Below, piece by piece: positions 45,398 through 53,809 of a DNA stretch of 64,000 bases (positions are counted from its first letter, which is position 1; every line of letters starts with the position of its first letter). The notes beneath the pieces are model-generated. The model saw only the letters and a list, made by a program, of their open reading frames with translations. It had not been told where the DNA came from and searched no databases. The stretch lies in the NCBI RefSeq assembly GCF_026309355.1, contig NZ_JAPJZK010000001.1:6034501-6098500 (forward strand). Direction: 5' to 3'. The position numbers were made by a program, and so were the translations under genes. Source of the stretch: Spartinivicinus marinus (GTDB lineage Bacteria > Pseudomonadota > Gammaproteobacteria > Pseudomonadales > Zooshikellaceae).

Positions 45398-46648
45398 CTA
45401 CAAACTCACTTTAATAGCATTAGCTAATTGTTCAGCGGCTTGTTCAGGCGTGACTTTATCGTTACGGAAAAAGTGAGTGACTACCTCCGATATAGCTGCT
45501 TGCGTATATATCGATGTCGCCATGCCTATAGATATATTTGGCAACACGTTTTCATTACCAACGGTTTGAACCGCTTCTTTACTTGTTTTTGCACATATAT
45601 CAAATGCATTCATACTCATATCTTGACGGGCAGGTATTGAGCCTTTATTGATATTAAATACTTGCTGAAAATTTTTATTTAACATTTGCTTTGCAAGAGC
45701 TATTTGTGCTTTTTTATTCTCTTGATCAACAATGTTAAACATAATAAAACTATCAACGACATAAGAATAAAGCTTATCGGTAGAAGGCACTGGCAAACAT
45801 AAAATATCTCTACCTAATTGTTTATTGACCGCAGTAAATTCTCCTTTTGCCCAATCTCCCATTATTTGCATTGCCGCCTTCCCTTGAATCACCATATCAG
45901 TGGCTTTATCCCAATCTCGATTGGCAATATTAGGATCCATATACTGTTTTAGTTTCCTTAATGCAGCAAATACCTTTATTATTTTTTTACTGGAAAGACT
46001 CTCTTCCTCAAAATCAATAAATGCTTTTTTAAAAAAATGGGAATCAGTTATCCCTAGCAGTAACATTTCAAATAGTATTGAGTTTTGCCAAGGCTGATCA
46101 CCATGAGCTAAAGGGATAATCCCAGCCTTTTTAAGCTTATCTGCTACCTGCCAGAATGCCTCTATTGTTGTCGGCGCCGCTACATTCGCTTGCTGCAAAA
46201 GCGCTGCATTCACCCATAACCAATTAATTCGATGGATATTCACTGGCACAGCGACATACTGACCATTATATTTCATTAATTCATTGACAAAGGTGGGTAG
46301 TATTTCTGGCCAGTTTTGCTCATCAGCAATCTGACCTAAATTAGCCAATAGGCCTAGTTTTCCCCACTCTTGCATATGCCCACCCTTACCATGAGCAGCC
46401 GTTGGTGGAGCACCCGATAATAACCTCGATCTCAGTACTGCCATTGCTTTGTCACCGCCACCACCTTCTACAGAAAAGTCTTTCCAGCTATGGCCCTGCT
46501 CTATTAGCAATAATTTCAGTGCGTTTAAAGCCCGTACTTCACCTGCAGAAGTCCACCAATGCAATACCTCCACTTCACCTGCAATGGTAGCGTGACTAAA
46601 TACCATCATGAATAGGCCAATAACTGCTTTTTTGTAATGCTTTAACAT
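45398..46648 (-). CDS. Sugar ABC-type extracellular solute-binding protein, family 1 (orphan)
   Basis: The 416-residue protein has a signal peptide (about residues 1-23) and then GEVEVLHWWTSAGEVRALNALKLLL, typical of the glucose/mannose-type family 1 binding proteins. GDQPWQNSILFEMLLLG and MQIMGDWAKGEF are further conserved segments. It should bind a carbohydrate in the periplasm. No membrane permease or ATPase gene is nearby, so it either serves a transporter encoded elsewhere or acts as a sensor. It lies between the toxin gene and a secreted protease gene, all on the minus strand, with separate spacing. Confidence 0.85.
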   Translation of the reverse strand: MLKHYKKAVIGLFMMVFSHATIAGEVEVLHWWTSAGEVRALNALKLLLIEQGHSWKDFSVEGGGGDKAMAVLRSRLLSGAPPTAAHGKGGHMQEWGKLGLLANLGQIADEQNWPEILPTFVNELMKYNGQYVAVPVNIHRINWLWVNAALLQQANVAAPTTIEAFWQVADKLKKAGIIPLAHGDQPWQNSILFEMLLLGITDSHFFKKAFIDFEEESLSSKKIIKVFAALRKLKQYMDPNIANRDWDKATDMVIQGKAAMQIMGDWAKGEFTAVNKQLGRDILCLPVPSTDKLYSYVVDSFIMFNIVDQENKKAQIALAKQMLNKNFQQVFNINKGSIPARQDMSMNAFDICAKTSKEAVQTVGNENVLPNISIGMATSIYTQAAISEVVTHFFRNDKVTPEQAAEQLANAIKVSL

Positions 46649-46816
46649 ACAAACATCCTACTCAACTACAATGGCAATACTCTCTAAAGTATAGGTACTT
46701 AAACAACATACTCAATATGCCCTTTCTCTAAAGCTGATAACAATCCAAGATTTTTGTGGTAGAAGCGCTTATTACCTAAGGGATGAATCACTCGTGAGGC
46801 ATTAATAATGGGTATC

Positions 46817-46886
46817 GGCACCTCTAATAATTGTTTATAGCCTCTGCACAAGCTGACGGGGGTCTTGAACAATTATTAGAGGTGCC
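46817..46886. repeat. 70-bp element with 19-bp perfect inverted repeats
   Basis: GGCACCTCTAATAATTGTT (46817-46835) and its exact reverse complement (46868-46886) enclose a 32-nt spacer. The motif CCTCTAATA in similar context recurs singly at about 56712-56727 and 60091-60107. This suggests the terminal repeat of an insertion-sequence family, here reduced to a minimal element. No transposase gene is in the window. Confidence 0.65.
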
Positions 46887-46912
46887 CTATAGATAGAAGG
46901 AAGGTTTTCAGT

Positions 46913-46960
46913 AATAAAGTGGGTTTTTGTTGAGAAACGGTTAACCCACTTTATTTTTTG
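46913..46960. terminator. Strong terminator after a metalloprotease gene
   Basis: AATAAAGTGGGTT (46913-46925) pairs perfectly with AACCCACTTTATT (46943-46955); TTTTG follows on the plus strand and the minus side is also AT-rich. It lies 32 bases after the protease stop. Confidence 0.8.
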
Positions 46961-46991
46961 GGAGTTTACATTTTCTGGCAGCTTATCTGAT

Positions 46992-48152
46992 TTATTTGGT
47001 TATTTTAGCTTGCAATGTTACTCCACTGTATGAACTTACCGCATCAACCATAATGTGATAATACCTATTTTGTGGTAGGTTGCTTAAGCGGATTCTTTCA
47101 TTATTACCAGAGGACACTGAGCGATAACCATAACGATTTCGCGATGGCCACCCTGGCAGGCGAATATATAAATCAGCATTACCTCTGCCACCAGACAATG
47201 ATAGGTCTAGATGTTTAGCACCTTTAGGGAAATAAATAAAGTAATAACGTGACTTACCGCTACTTGCCAAATTTCGTTTAGGTACACAACTTAATAATTC
47301 ATCTGAACGATAGCTGTATGATTTATTTTTTAAACAGTTGGTCGTCGGTGTCGTTGGGGTTTTTGGTGGTTGATTAGTGGGTGGTTTAGGCTGATTAGTG
47401 GGTGGCCGGGTAGTTACTTTCGTAGGCATGAAGTTAGCCATCTGTGTAGCCACTTTATTCATGTTCCGCACACTATCCGCATAGTTGTTAACACCACAGG
47501 TCATCCCCATGCAGTGACCACGCATATTAGGGTTAGAAAAATACTGTAAACCTTTTGCCCGGTAGAACCAGGGGTAAGCCATAACCGTGGCAAATTTATT
47601 ATATTCAGCATGACCACGGGCCCAATACCAAATCCCCCCATTACTGCCCTGCCCCGCAGAATGGCCCAGCCCCATATTATGGCCTAATTCATGGGCAAAG
47701 GTACTATAAGTACAATCAGTAGCCACTACACTAAAACCATAACCCTTGGCACCACGATAAAAACGACCACTTCTTCCATCACCATTAGGTACCCAGGCAA
47801 TTCCACATAAACCACCTGTTCTAGGGGCTAAGTAGCTAACAAGGTCAGCGCCGTAGCGCTCTCTTAATTGAGCAATTTGTCTGTCCCTAGAAACCTGATT
47901 GAGCGCATATTCACTCACAGTACCATAGCCTCTAATGGACTGAACATGAACTAAGTTTAAACGTATATTAACTCCGCTATTAGCGTATGCCTGGTTTGCC
48001 CAGGCAACCATTGAGGAAGCACGAGCTTTAACATCTCGACCTACGTTATAGGGGTGCACAACTAACACATCAATTGTTGCAGCGCACACACTCCCAGTTA
48101 ATAACAAATAAAGCAGAGCCCCTTTTATTAAAGGTTGCCAACGGTATTTCAC
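46992..48152 (-). CDS. Secreted metzincin (M12-like) zinc protease with PPC domain
   Basis: The 386-residue protein has a signal peptide ending near residue 25 (SVCA-A). Zinc ligands H154, H158 and H164 with E155 form HELGHNMGLGHS, the metzincin motif, and the Met-turn is in ATVMAYPWF. A Pro/Thr-rich linker (about 255-285) leads to a C-terminal prepeptidase (PPC) domain (about 300-386, LDLSLSGGRGNADLYIRL). It probably acts outside the cell on protein substrates, with the PPC domain removed or used in secretion. The catalytic half is related to that of the 549-aa protease at 53810. Confidence 0.92.
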   Translation of the reverse strand: MKYRWQPLIKGALLYLLLTGSVCAATIDVLVVHPYNVGRDVKARASSMVAWANQAYANSGVNIRLNLVHVQSIRGYGTVSEYALNQVSRDRQIAQLRERYGADLVSYLAPRTGGLCGIAWVPNGDGRSGRFYRGAKGYGFSVVATDCTYSTFAHELGHNMGLGHSAGQGSNGGIWYWARGHAEYNKFATVMAYPWFYRAKGLQYFSNPNMRGHCMGMTCGVNNYADSVRNMNKVATQMANFMPTKVTTRPPTNQPKPPTNQPPKTPTTPTTNCLKNKSYSYRSDELLSCVPKRNLASSGKSRYYFIYFPKGAKHLDLSLSGGRGNADLYIRLPGWPSRNRYGYRSVSSGNNERIRLSNLPQNRYYHIMVDAVSSYSGVTLQAKITK

Positions 48153-48604
48153 TTTAATTTACCCTTCTTCAAGAATGATGTGAAAAATTTAGAGGCTTAG
48201 GAAGATATCCAAAATAATGGGAACTTTTGGACATTCCTTGATACAGATAACCAATTGACATAATTAAACAAGCTTTCAGAGTTAACAGGAACTGCCTACT
48301 CTTAAAAGTTTGAAGCAAATACAAAAGAATTATCAGCCAGGTGTAATAATTTAATTATTATCACTAAGTAGTTGATTGATTATTTATAAATATATTGAAT
48401 AGCAAACAGTTGCTTTATTAAACATGACAACCACTTTAATGGTAACCTCTAGCAATTATTTAACGAAAGATCATTTTTATTGGCTATCACTTTATTTTTG
48501 AACAATTTTTTATGAATATGAAAGGATAGATATTGAAAAGGCCCTTATACGGGCCTTTAGGTGAAAGGTTTCATAAATAGCAATTTTTATTTAAAACTTA
48601 TTCA
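48153..48604. other. Intergenic region, only a terminator seen
   Basis: Apart from the terminator at 48537-48558 these 452 AT-rich bases show no gene or clear repeat. They hold the promoter of the 386-aa protease gene. Confidence 0.5.
48537..48558 (-). terminator. Terminator of the 696-aa toxin-like gene
   Basis: AAAGGCCC (48537-48544) pairs with GGGCCTTT (48551-48558). On the minus strand the stem is followed by TTCAATATC. It lies 46 bases after the stop of the 696-aa gene. Confidence 0.75.
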
Positions 48605-50695
48605 CTAACTGATAATACCCACAAAATCGGCGCTATCAAAGTCAGGAATAAACTCTGAAAAATCACGGGTAACATTGTTGCCATGCAGGTAAGCCCTGGC
48701 GGGTACTTTCATATAAGCCCCGGTATCAATTTTAATAATATCCAATGACCAGGATGACTGTCGCCAGAATCCCCGAGATTTTCGCTGATCGACTAAATAG
48801 TAAAACTCGCCAGGATTAGCCTGGTTATTCAACTCAACAACCCGAGCTTCCATCTCCTTACGCTTTCGTTTGTGGGCTTCAGGTGGTGGCATATGCACCA
48901 TATCGTAACCACCATCATCATATTCCCCATAGGCATGATGATGCTCAACTTTCTGCCCCATATCCAGCGCAACGGCATACTTCAGATACATATCTACAAA
49001 GGTGTTATGAAACCGTTGATAACTGGCCGATTCGCGCAGCCCTGCGCTATCACCAGTACTCATAAATTGATCAGCCTGTCTAACCAAGGCACTATCATCA
49101 ACTTGTTTAACACCTGGCCTGTGTCGTGCAATCGTTAGATTAATGGTTGATGCCGTGCTGGTAGCGCTATCCAGCCCAGTTTTGACTGAGTCTACTAATG
49201 CATTACGTTTTTTACTGACTGCTTTCACTCCATCATTGAAGGCTTTTTGGGCGTCTCCTGCAATTTTCTGTAACCCCAGCGTTTTCTCCCGTTGCCTATC
49301 CAAGGCAATTAAATCAGGCCGATAACGGGCACTACCCGGCACTCTAGGCCGAGTATTTTTAATCGCCTCTGCCAGCTTGGTTTGGGCTTCATCAGCTGCT
49401 TTTTTAGCACTTTCCGCCCCTTCCTTTAATAGCTTGGTGTTTTTAGATGCCTTAAGCAAACCTGCCGCGCCTTTAAATAAGCTACGTGCTGCACCAGCAA
49501 AAGAAAAGCTCAAGGTTACAAAGCCTAACACCGTTTGCAGAGTATCGATCATTTGCTTTTTCGCTTCATGATCTTTGATTCGGCCAATCAGTTGGTCACC
49601 CGATTTAACAAGATCAGTTGCCTTATCAAAAAAATTATCAGCAGCGGCTTTAATTCTTGTCTCCATTGCTTGGAGTGCCGCTTCGCCGGTTTTACCATTA
49701 AACTCAAGTGCTGTTAATCCAGAGGCTAAATAGTCGTCAGATACGCCATAGTCCTTTGCTTGTTTTAATGCTTGTTGTAAATCACCATACGTCGATTGCA
49801 GCGCTGTGCCTAAAGTACTTAATTGTTGCATCCCCTCAAATAATTTTTGAGAGGCTACCGTTGAACTATCTGTAGGGAGTGGTTTCTTTAAATTTACCCC
49901 CTCTAACCCTCGCAGGTTATTGACTACATCAAATAGTCGCTCATTGACATTCATAATGGCTGACCGCCGAGCACTATCCACTCTGTTCAGTAGTTGACTT
50001 ACCTTATAAGGGTCAGCCGTTCCTGCTAACAGTTGCTGTTCAAATTGCTGATTACGAGGGTCAGAAGCACTGCTTCCTAAATTACCAATTAAATTGCCAT
50101 TGGTAATCGTTTTAAATAGCGCAATTTGCTCTGTCGAAAAATTAGCTTTTATCTGTAGCCCACTTCCATTATTTGTTATTGATACCGCAGGTGCATGACT
50201 TAATGTGTCTTGTATACCAGGCTTAAGTCCCTGCACTTGGGTATTACCTGCATTAGCAGTAAAACTAAAATCCGGTGCCTGATCATTATCGACTTTAATA
50301 CTGTAATCGCCATTTTGATTAGGATTTACCCTAATATGGATGACACCATCAATATGGCCATCATCGCGGTCATGAACCACTCGGGTCCCATTACGATCAC
50401 TGACCGTCAATTGAGCACCCCGTTCAATATTAGAACCAGACACAACCCCAGTTAATGTACGACTATCAGCTTCAGCAGCACGTTTTGTTCTAGCTGCTCT
50501 CGAATGTTCAGAGCCACTTTGCTGTTCATTTGACAGTGACCGAATGATATTAGGCACAACTGTTTTATTAATAACAGAGGAAAATGGTGGATTTTGATTA
50601 CTCACCGAAGCACTGCCATGGGGTGATGCATATCGCACAGTCGGTTGAGTAGACGGACTAACGCCTGTATATTGGATTGAGTTAGCCATTATCAT
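48605..50695 (-). CDS. 696-aa helical toxin-like protein, family unknown
   Basis: No signal peptide is present. Residues 1-75 are low-complexity. Residues about 80-150 form a small beta module (VSGSNIERGAQLTVSDRNG and an Asp-rich HDRDDGHIDG) that resembles Ig-like or RTX-adhesin repeats. Residues 200-570 are almost wholly helical with coiled-coil character (Ala/Lys/Glu rich, AESAKKAADEAQTKLAEAI). They include a central hydrophobic hairpin, TVLGFVTLSFSFAGAARSLF, that could span a membrane, as in alpha-pore-forming toxins. The C-terminal 130 residues carry a His/Asp-rich VEHHHAYGEYDDGGYD and a separate domain. Start may be the second ATG (50689). Function unknown; neighbours suggest a secreted effector. 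Confidence 0.7.
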   Translation of the reverse strand: MIMANSIQYTGVSPSTQPTVRYASPHGSASVSNQNPPFSSVINKTVVPNIIRSLSNEQQSGSEHSRAARTKRAAEADSRTLTGVVSGSNIERGAQLTVSDRNGTRVVHDRDDGHIDGVIHIRVNPNQNGDYSIKVDNDQAPDFSFTANAGNTQVQGLKPGIQDTLSHAPAVSITNNGSGLQIKANFSTEQIALFKTITNGNLIGNLGSSASDPRNQQFEQQLLAGTADPYKVSQLLNRVDSARRSAIMNVNERLFDVVNNLRGLEGVNLKKPLPTDSSTVASQKLFEGMQQLSTLGTALQSTYGDLQQALKQAKDYGVSDDYLASGLTALEFNGKTGEAALQAMETRIKAAADNFFDKATDLVKSGDQLIGRIKDHEAKKQMIDTLQTVLGFVTLSFSFAGAARSLFKGAAGLLKASKNTKLLKEGAESAKKAADEAQTKLAEAIKNTRPRVPGSARYRPDLIALDRQREKTLGLQKIAGDAQKAFNDGVKAVSKKRNALVDSVKTGLDSATSTASTINLTIARHRPGVKQVDDSALVRQADQFMSTGDSAGLRESASYQRFHNTFVDMYLKYAVALDMGQKVEHHHAYGEYDDGGYDMVHMPPPEAHKRKRKEMEARVVELNNQANPGEFYYLVDQRKSRGFWRQSSWSLDIIKIDTGAYMKVPARAYLHGNNVTRDFSEFIPDFDSADFVGIIS

Positions 50696-51263
50696 TACCT
50701 ATTTGTTATAGTTATAGACTTCCAAAATGGCTATATAAGCAGCTTATAATTATTTAGCAGCTATTATTTATTTGATTATAATCATTTATTGACAGTTATA
50801 CGTACTAAATATAAGTACAAGCTTTCTTATAAGAACTCTCATTCCTTGTGAGGTTTTTTAAAGTATATTAAAACGCTATGAGTGATTTATATTATTTTCA
50901 CTTAAAACAAGTATGCAGGAAGTTACTATAAATCACTATCCTTCTATTAACTCAAAATAAGAAAGACATCACACAAAGTATGATGTTTTCACTTATTACA
51001 GTGGAAGACCAACGATAAGACACTATTGTCTAACGAGAATATCTTCTGCATAAACAGAACCAGTGCCAACAACGGTTAAAACAGTCAAAGCTGCAGCCAC
51101 TTTCTTTTTCATTAGTGAATACTCAATACAACAGACGAAGGGGAACATCATAGTATAGTGGTTTAGTTGGATAGATAAAGACTATAAATTAAAGACCAAT
51201 CACACAAACATTATTCAGTAATCTCTATGCCATCCTTGGCGTTAGTTATATGAACGCAATATA
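50696..51263. other. Intergenic region containing one short peptide gene
   Basis: These 568 AT-rich bases contain the 29-codon exported peptide frame at 51023-51112 and upstream sequence of the 696-aa gene. Nothing else is supported. Confidence 0.5.
51023..51112 (-). CDS. 29-aa peptide that is almost entirely a signal sequence
   Basis: The frame starts ATG at 51112 with GAG nine bases upstream and ends TAG at 51023-51025. It has a basic start (MKKK), a hydrophobic core (VAAALTVLTVVGTGS) and a classic cleavage site VYA-ED after residue 22. That leaves a seven-residue mature peptide (EDILVRQ). It may be a genuine small exported peptide, or the 5' remnant of a secreted-protein gene cut by a nonsense mutation; the frame after the stop stays open for only eight codons. 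Confidence 0.45.
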   Translation of the reverse strand: MKKKVAAALTVLTVVGTGSVYAEDILVRQ

Positions 51264-51941
51264 CTAAAAATTATATTGAAAAGAGGCTGTTATAACATCA
51301 ATATCAGTCTGTCCAAAATTTAGCTTTTTATCACCAACATCATTAATTCTTTCCCATTGCATCCCTACAGCCAAATTTTTTGAAATATTGTAGTTCGCTC
51401 CTAAACCATAAGAAGCACTCACTCCTTTTTCTTTCTTGTTTTCTTTATCAGATCTTATAGGATAATAATATTTAGTAGTTTCTTTTACTCTCCAGTTTTT
51501 AGCACCCAGACTCGCATATACATCAATGCGATTGTTTATTGGGTAAATTGCAATAGTTTTTATACCTAATGCATCAACTTTTGCAGACGATTCAACACCA
51601 AACTCACCAATACCTCCTGTTGGCCAGTTACGTTGCTCTCCTTCTAGGTCATCCATTTTCAAGTAATCAAGCTCTATAGCAAAATATTTATTAATTCGAT
51701 AGCCACTAAACAACTTACCAACAGCATTCCTTTCCGTATGTTTATATGATTTAGTTTCTGATATTGATTGGTTATAATAATCTTCAATCCTACTATATGC
51801 ATCTGAATATTGAGCAGCGCCAATACCTCCACCTAGGTAAAAACCACTTTTCTCATCAGCGAAGGGGTTAATACTATCACTAGCGACAACCGGGACTGAA
51901 ACCACAGCAAAAACAGATACTGCAATAACTCTATTTTTCAT
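51264..51941 (-). CDS. Outer membrane beta-barrel protein
   Basis: The 225-residue protein begins with a signal peptide (MKNRVIAVSVFAVVSVPVVA-S). The mature part begins FADEKSGFYLGGGIGAAQY and shows the alternating pattern of an eight-stranded barrel of the OmpA/OmpW-like porin-family type, ending in aromatic Phe (TASFQYNF), the usual BAM recognition signal. It probably sits in the outer membrane as a small barrel. No periplasmic OmpA-type peptidoglycan-binding domain is attached. Specific function unknown. Confidence 0.85.
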   Translation of the reverse strand: MKNRVIAVSVFAVVSVPVVASDSINPFADEKSGFYLGGGIGAAQYSDAYSRIEDYYNQSISETKSYKHTERNAVGKLFSGYRINKYFAIELDYLKMDDLEGEQRNWPTGGIGEFGVESSAKVDALGIKTIAIYPINNRIDVYASLGAKNWRVKETTKYYYPIRSDKENKKEKGVSASYGLGANYNISKNLAVGMQWERINDVGDKKLNFGQTDIDVITASFQYNF

Positions 51942-52165
51942 TACTACTTTCCCACATAAAATTTTTATTTACAAATACCACCTACGCCCAACAATACAAT
52001 ACTGTCGGCAGTTATAAATTTACATAGCTCATAACAAGCTTAAACTGGCATAACACGACAAGTTTCTAGCCACAGATGACACAACATATTTAATTAACAA
52101 AAAACATTTAAGATATAACAAGACTCAATCCATAATAGCCATAACTTTACATATAGGACTCAACC

Positions 52166-52504
52166 ATGAAAGCACTAAAATATTTATTAGCCATTTATTT
52201 ATTCACATCTATTAATGTACAGGCTGACATTACATTTAAAGTTGACAGCCCCGACAAAGCAACACTAAAAATATCTACTAATAATTTAACGAATGCAAAT
52301 ATAGAACCCTCTAAAAACAGCACATTACTGTTGAATCTAAGCTTTGACTTGGCTTCCTCATTAAAAATTGGCGAGTTCACTGAGAAGCATATAGGAAATA
52401 AATTTAGCTTTTATGTTGATAACATGTTAGTTTCGACTACAACGCTACAGGGTACTATAGGGCCTGATAGCATAACCAGAAAAATTAAAAATCAACCAGC
52501 TTAA
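52166..52504 (+). CDS. Small exported protein of unknown function
   Basis: The 112-residue protein has a clear signal peptide (MKALKYLLAIYLFTSINVQA-D), leaving about 92 mature residues. These are rich in Asn, Thr, Ser and Leu in alternating strands, without cysteine. It may be a periplasmic or secreted beta-sandwich-like protein. It is transcribed divergently from the outer membrane barrel gene. ATG at 52166 has AGGACTC upstream. I recognise no family. Confidence 0.6.
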   Translation: MKALKYLLAIYLFTSINVQADITFKVDSPDKATLKISTNNLTNANIEPSKNSTLLLNLSFDLASSLKIGEFTEKHIGNKFSFYVDNMLVSTTTLQGTIGPDSITRKIKNQPA

Positions 52505-52710
52505 CTATTAATAGGTGGCGTCAGCCGTTGTACATATCCTAGTACAGAAGATCTAATAGCGAAGAAGCCCTCCTTAAAATGCTTAAATTAAATCGTATTG
52601 ATTTTATCATTATTAGTCAAGCAACTTATTACTACACTACAAATATCCACGGCTGAAATAAACAACTTCATGTTTCAAAAAAGCCTATTGACGCATTTAC
52701 TCGTCACACT
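52505..52710. other. Spacer after the small exported protein, nothing recognised
   Basis: About 200 AT-rich bases with no gene, terminator or repeat I can support. A doubtful small frame follows at 52711. Confidence 0.4.
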
Positions 52711-52902
52711 ATGATGCCACATTCCCTTAAAAAGGTATTTGATGATATATCACCTTTTTTAGATAAGACAGCTGATGATAATGAATGGCAAAAAACATTA
52801 AAAAAAAATGGTTTTATATTGTCAGACCTTAATTTAAACATGAAAAATATTCACTATTTTAGTATAGCTGTAGAACAAATCACATTGTATTGCTATATTT
52901 AA
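52711..52902 (+). CDS. Doubtful 63-aa frame upstream of a binding-protein gene
   Basis: The 63-codon frame begins ATG ATG, ends 26 bases before the TTG start of the next gene, and has a plausible helical composition (SLKKVFDDISPFLDK). No ribosome site stands out, and no family is recognised. It could be a small leader gene or chance. Confidence 0.25.
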   Translation: MMPHSLKKVFDDISPFLDKTADDNEWQKTLKKNGFILSDLNLNMKNIHYFSIAVEQITLYCYI

Positions 52903-52928
52903 ACTTAGCATGCCTGAGGAGGAATAAT

Positions 52929-53684
52929 TTGAAACTACTTATTACAATAGTAATCCTTTTATTTATTCCTTTTGGCTTTAGTGAAGATAAAATACGAATA
53001 GCCGCAGATGAGTGGCCTCCATACAGCTCTAAAAACCTAAAATTTGAAGGAGTGATGCATCGCATTATTACTGAGGCATTTTCTTTAAGCAATATAGAAG
53101 TTGAGTATGGCTACTTTACTGGCGCTAGAGCTCTTGATCTCGTCAAACGTGGCAGATGGGATGCAACAGGTGGCTGGACACCTAGCGACGAGAGAGCAAA
53201 ATATTTTTACTTCTCAGATATTTTACTTGATGAAACAATAGTTTTCTTTCATTTAAAAAGTATCGATTTCGATTGGAAGCAATGGAATGATTTACAAAAA
53301 ATTAGAATTGGGACAACTATTGGCTACTTTTATGGCAGCCGGTTTGAAGCCGCAAAAAAAAAGTTAAACCTTACAATTAACCAAACCCCTAAAGATGAAT
53401 TAAATTTCAAGATGCTACTTAAACATAGAATTGAGCTGTTCCCTTCAAATTTAGATGTTGGCATTTACATACTTAAAACAAATTTTTCAACTGAACAGTT
53501 TGATCAGATCACCTATCACCCTAAACCTGTTGATCAAGGGCCATTAGTTCTTATGTTTTCGAAAAAAAGTGAAAAAAGTAAACAGCTATTAAATATTTTT
53601 AACTATGGCCTTCGCAAACTAAAAGAAGACGGAAAGTATGCAAAATTTTTAAAAGACTCTCGTGAGGGTAAGTACTTTAAATAA
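52929..53684 (+). CDS. Periplasmic solute-binding protein, family 3-like (orphan)
   Basis: I start it at TTG 52929 because GGAGG lies six bases upstream and the product then begins with a proper signal peptide (LKLLITIVILLFIPFGFS-E). The mature protein (about 233 residues) has the family 3 opening IRIAADEWPPYSS, followed by LDLVKRGRWDATGGWTPSDERAKYFYFSD and a C-terminal helix FNYGLRKLKEDGKYAKFLKD. It belongs to the same broad group as the gene at 1820 and again lacks permease partners. Ligand unknown; amino acid or sensor role possible. Confidence 0.82.
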   Translation: MKLLITIVILLFIPFGFSEDKIRIAADEWPPYSSKNLKFEGVMHRIITEAFSLSNIEVEYGYFTGARALDLVKRGRWDATGGWTPSDERAKYFYFSDILLDETIVFFHLKSIDFDWKQWNDLQKIRIGTTIGYFYGSRFEAAKKKLNLTINQTPKDELNFKMLLKHRIELFPSNLDVGIYILKTNFSTEQFDQITYHPKPVDQGPLVLMFSKKSEKSKQLLNIFNYGLRKLKEDGKYAKFLKDSREGKYFK

Positions 53685-53716
53685 ATATCATACTATATGT
53701 ATGATATTTATTTAAA
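53676..53716. terminator. Perfect 18-bp hairpin overlapping a stop codon
   Basis: TTTAAATAAATATCATAC (53676-53693) pairs exactly with 53699-53716 around loop TATAT. The stem includes the TAA stop (53682-53684) of the binding-protein gene. It is AT-rich and symmetrical, so it could act in both directions between this gene and the convergent protease gene. Confidence 0.75.
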
Positions 53717-53809
53717 GTTTCAGCAGCTTCCAACATTGATTTATTTAAATTGATCCTGCATTACCCTAATACATGACATCCATGTCATAATGACTAACTG
53801 TATTTCCAC

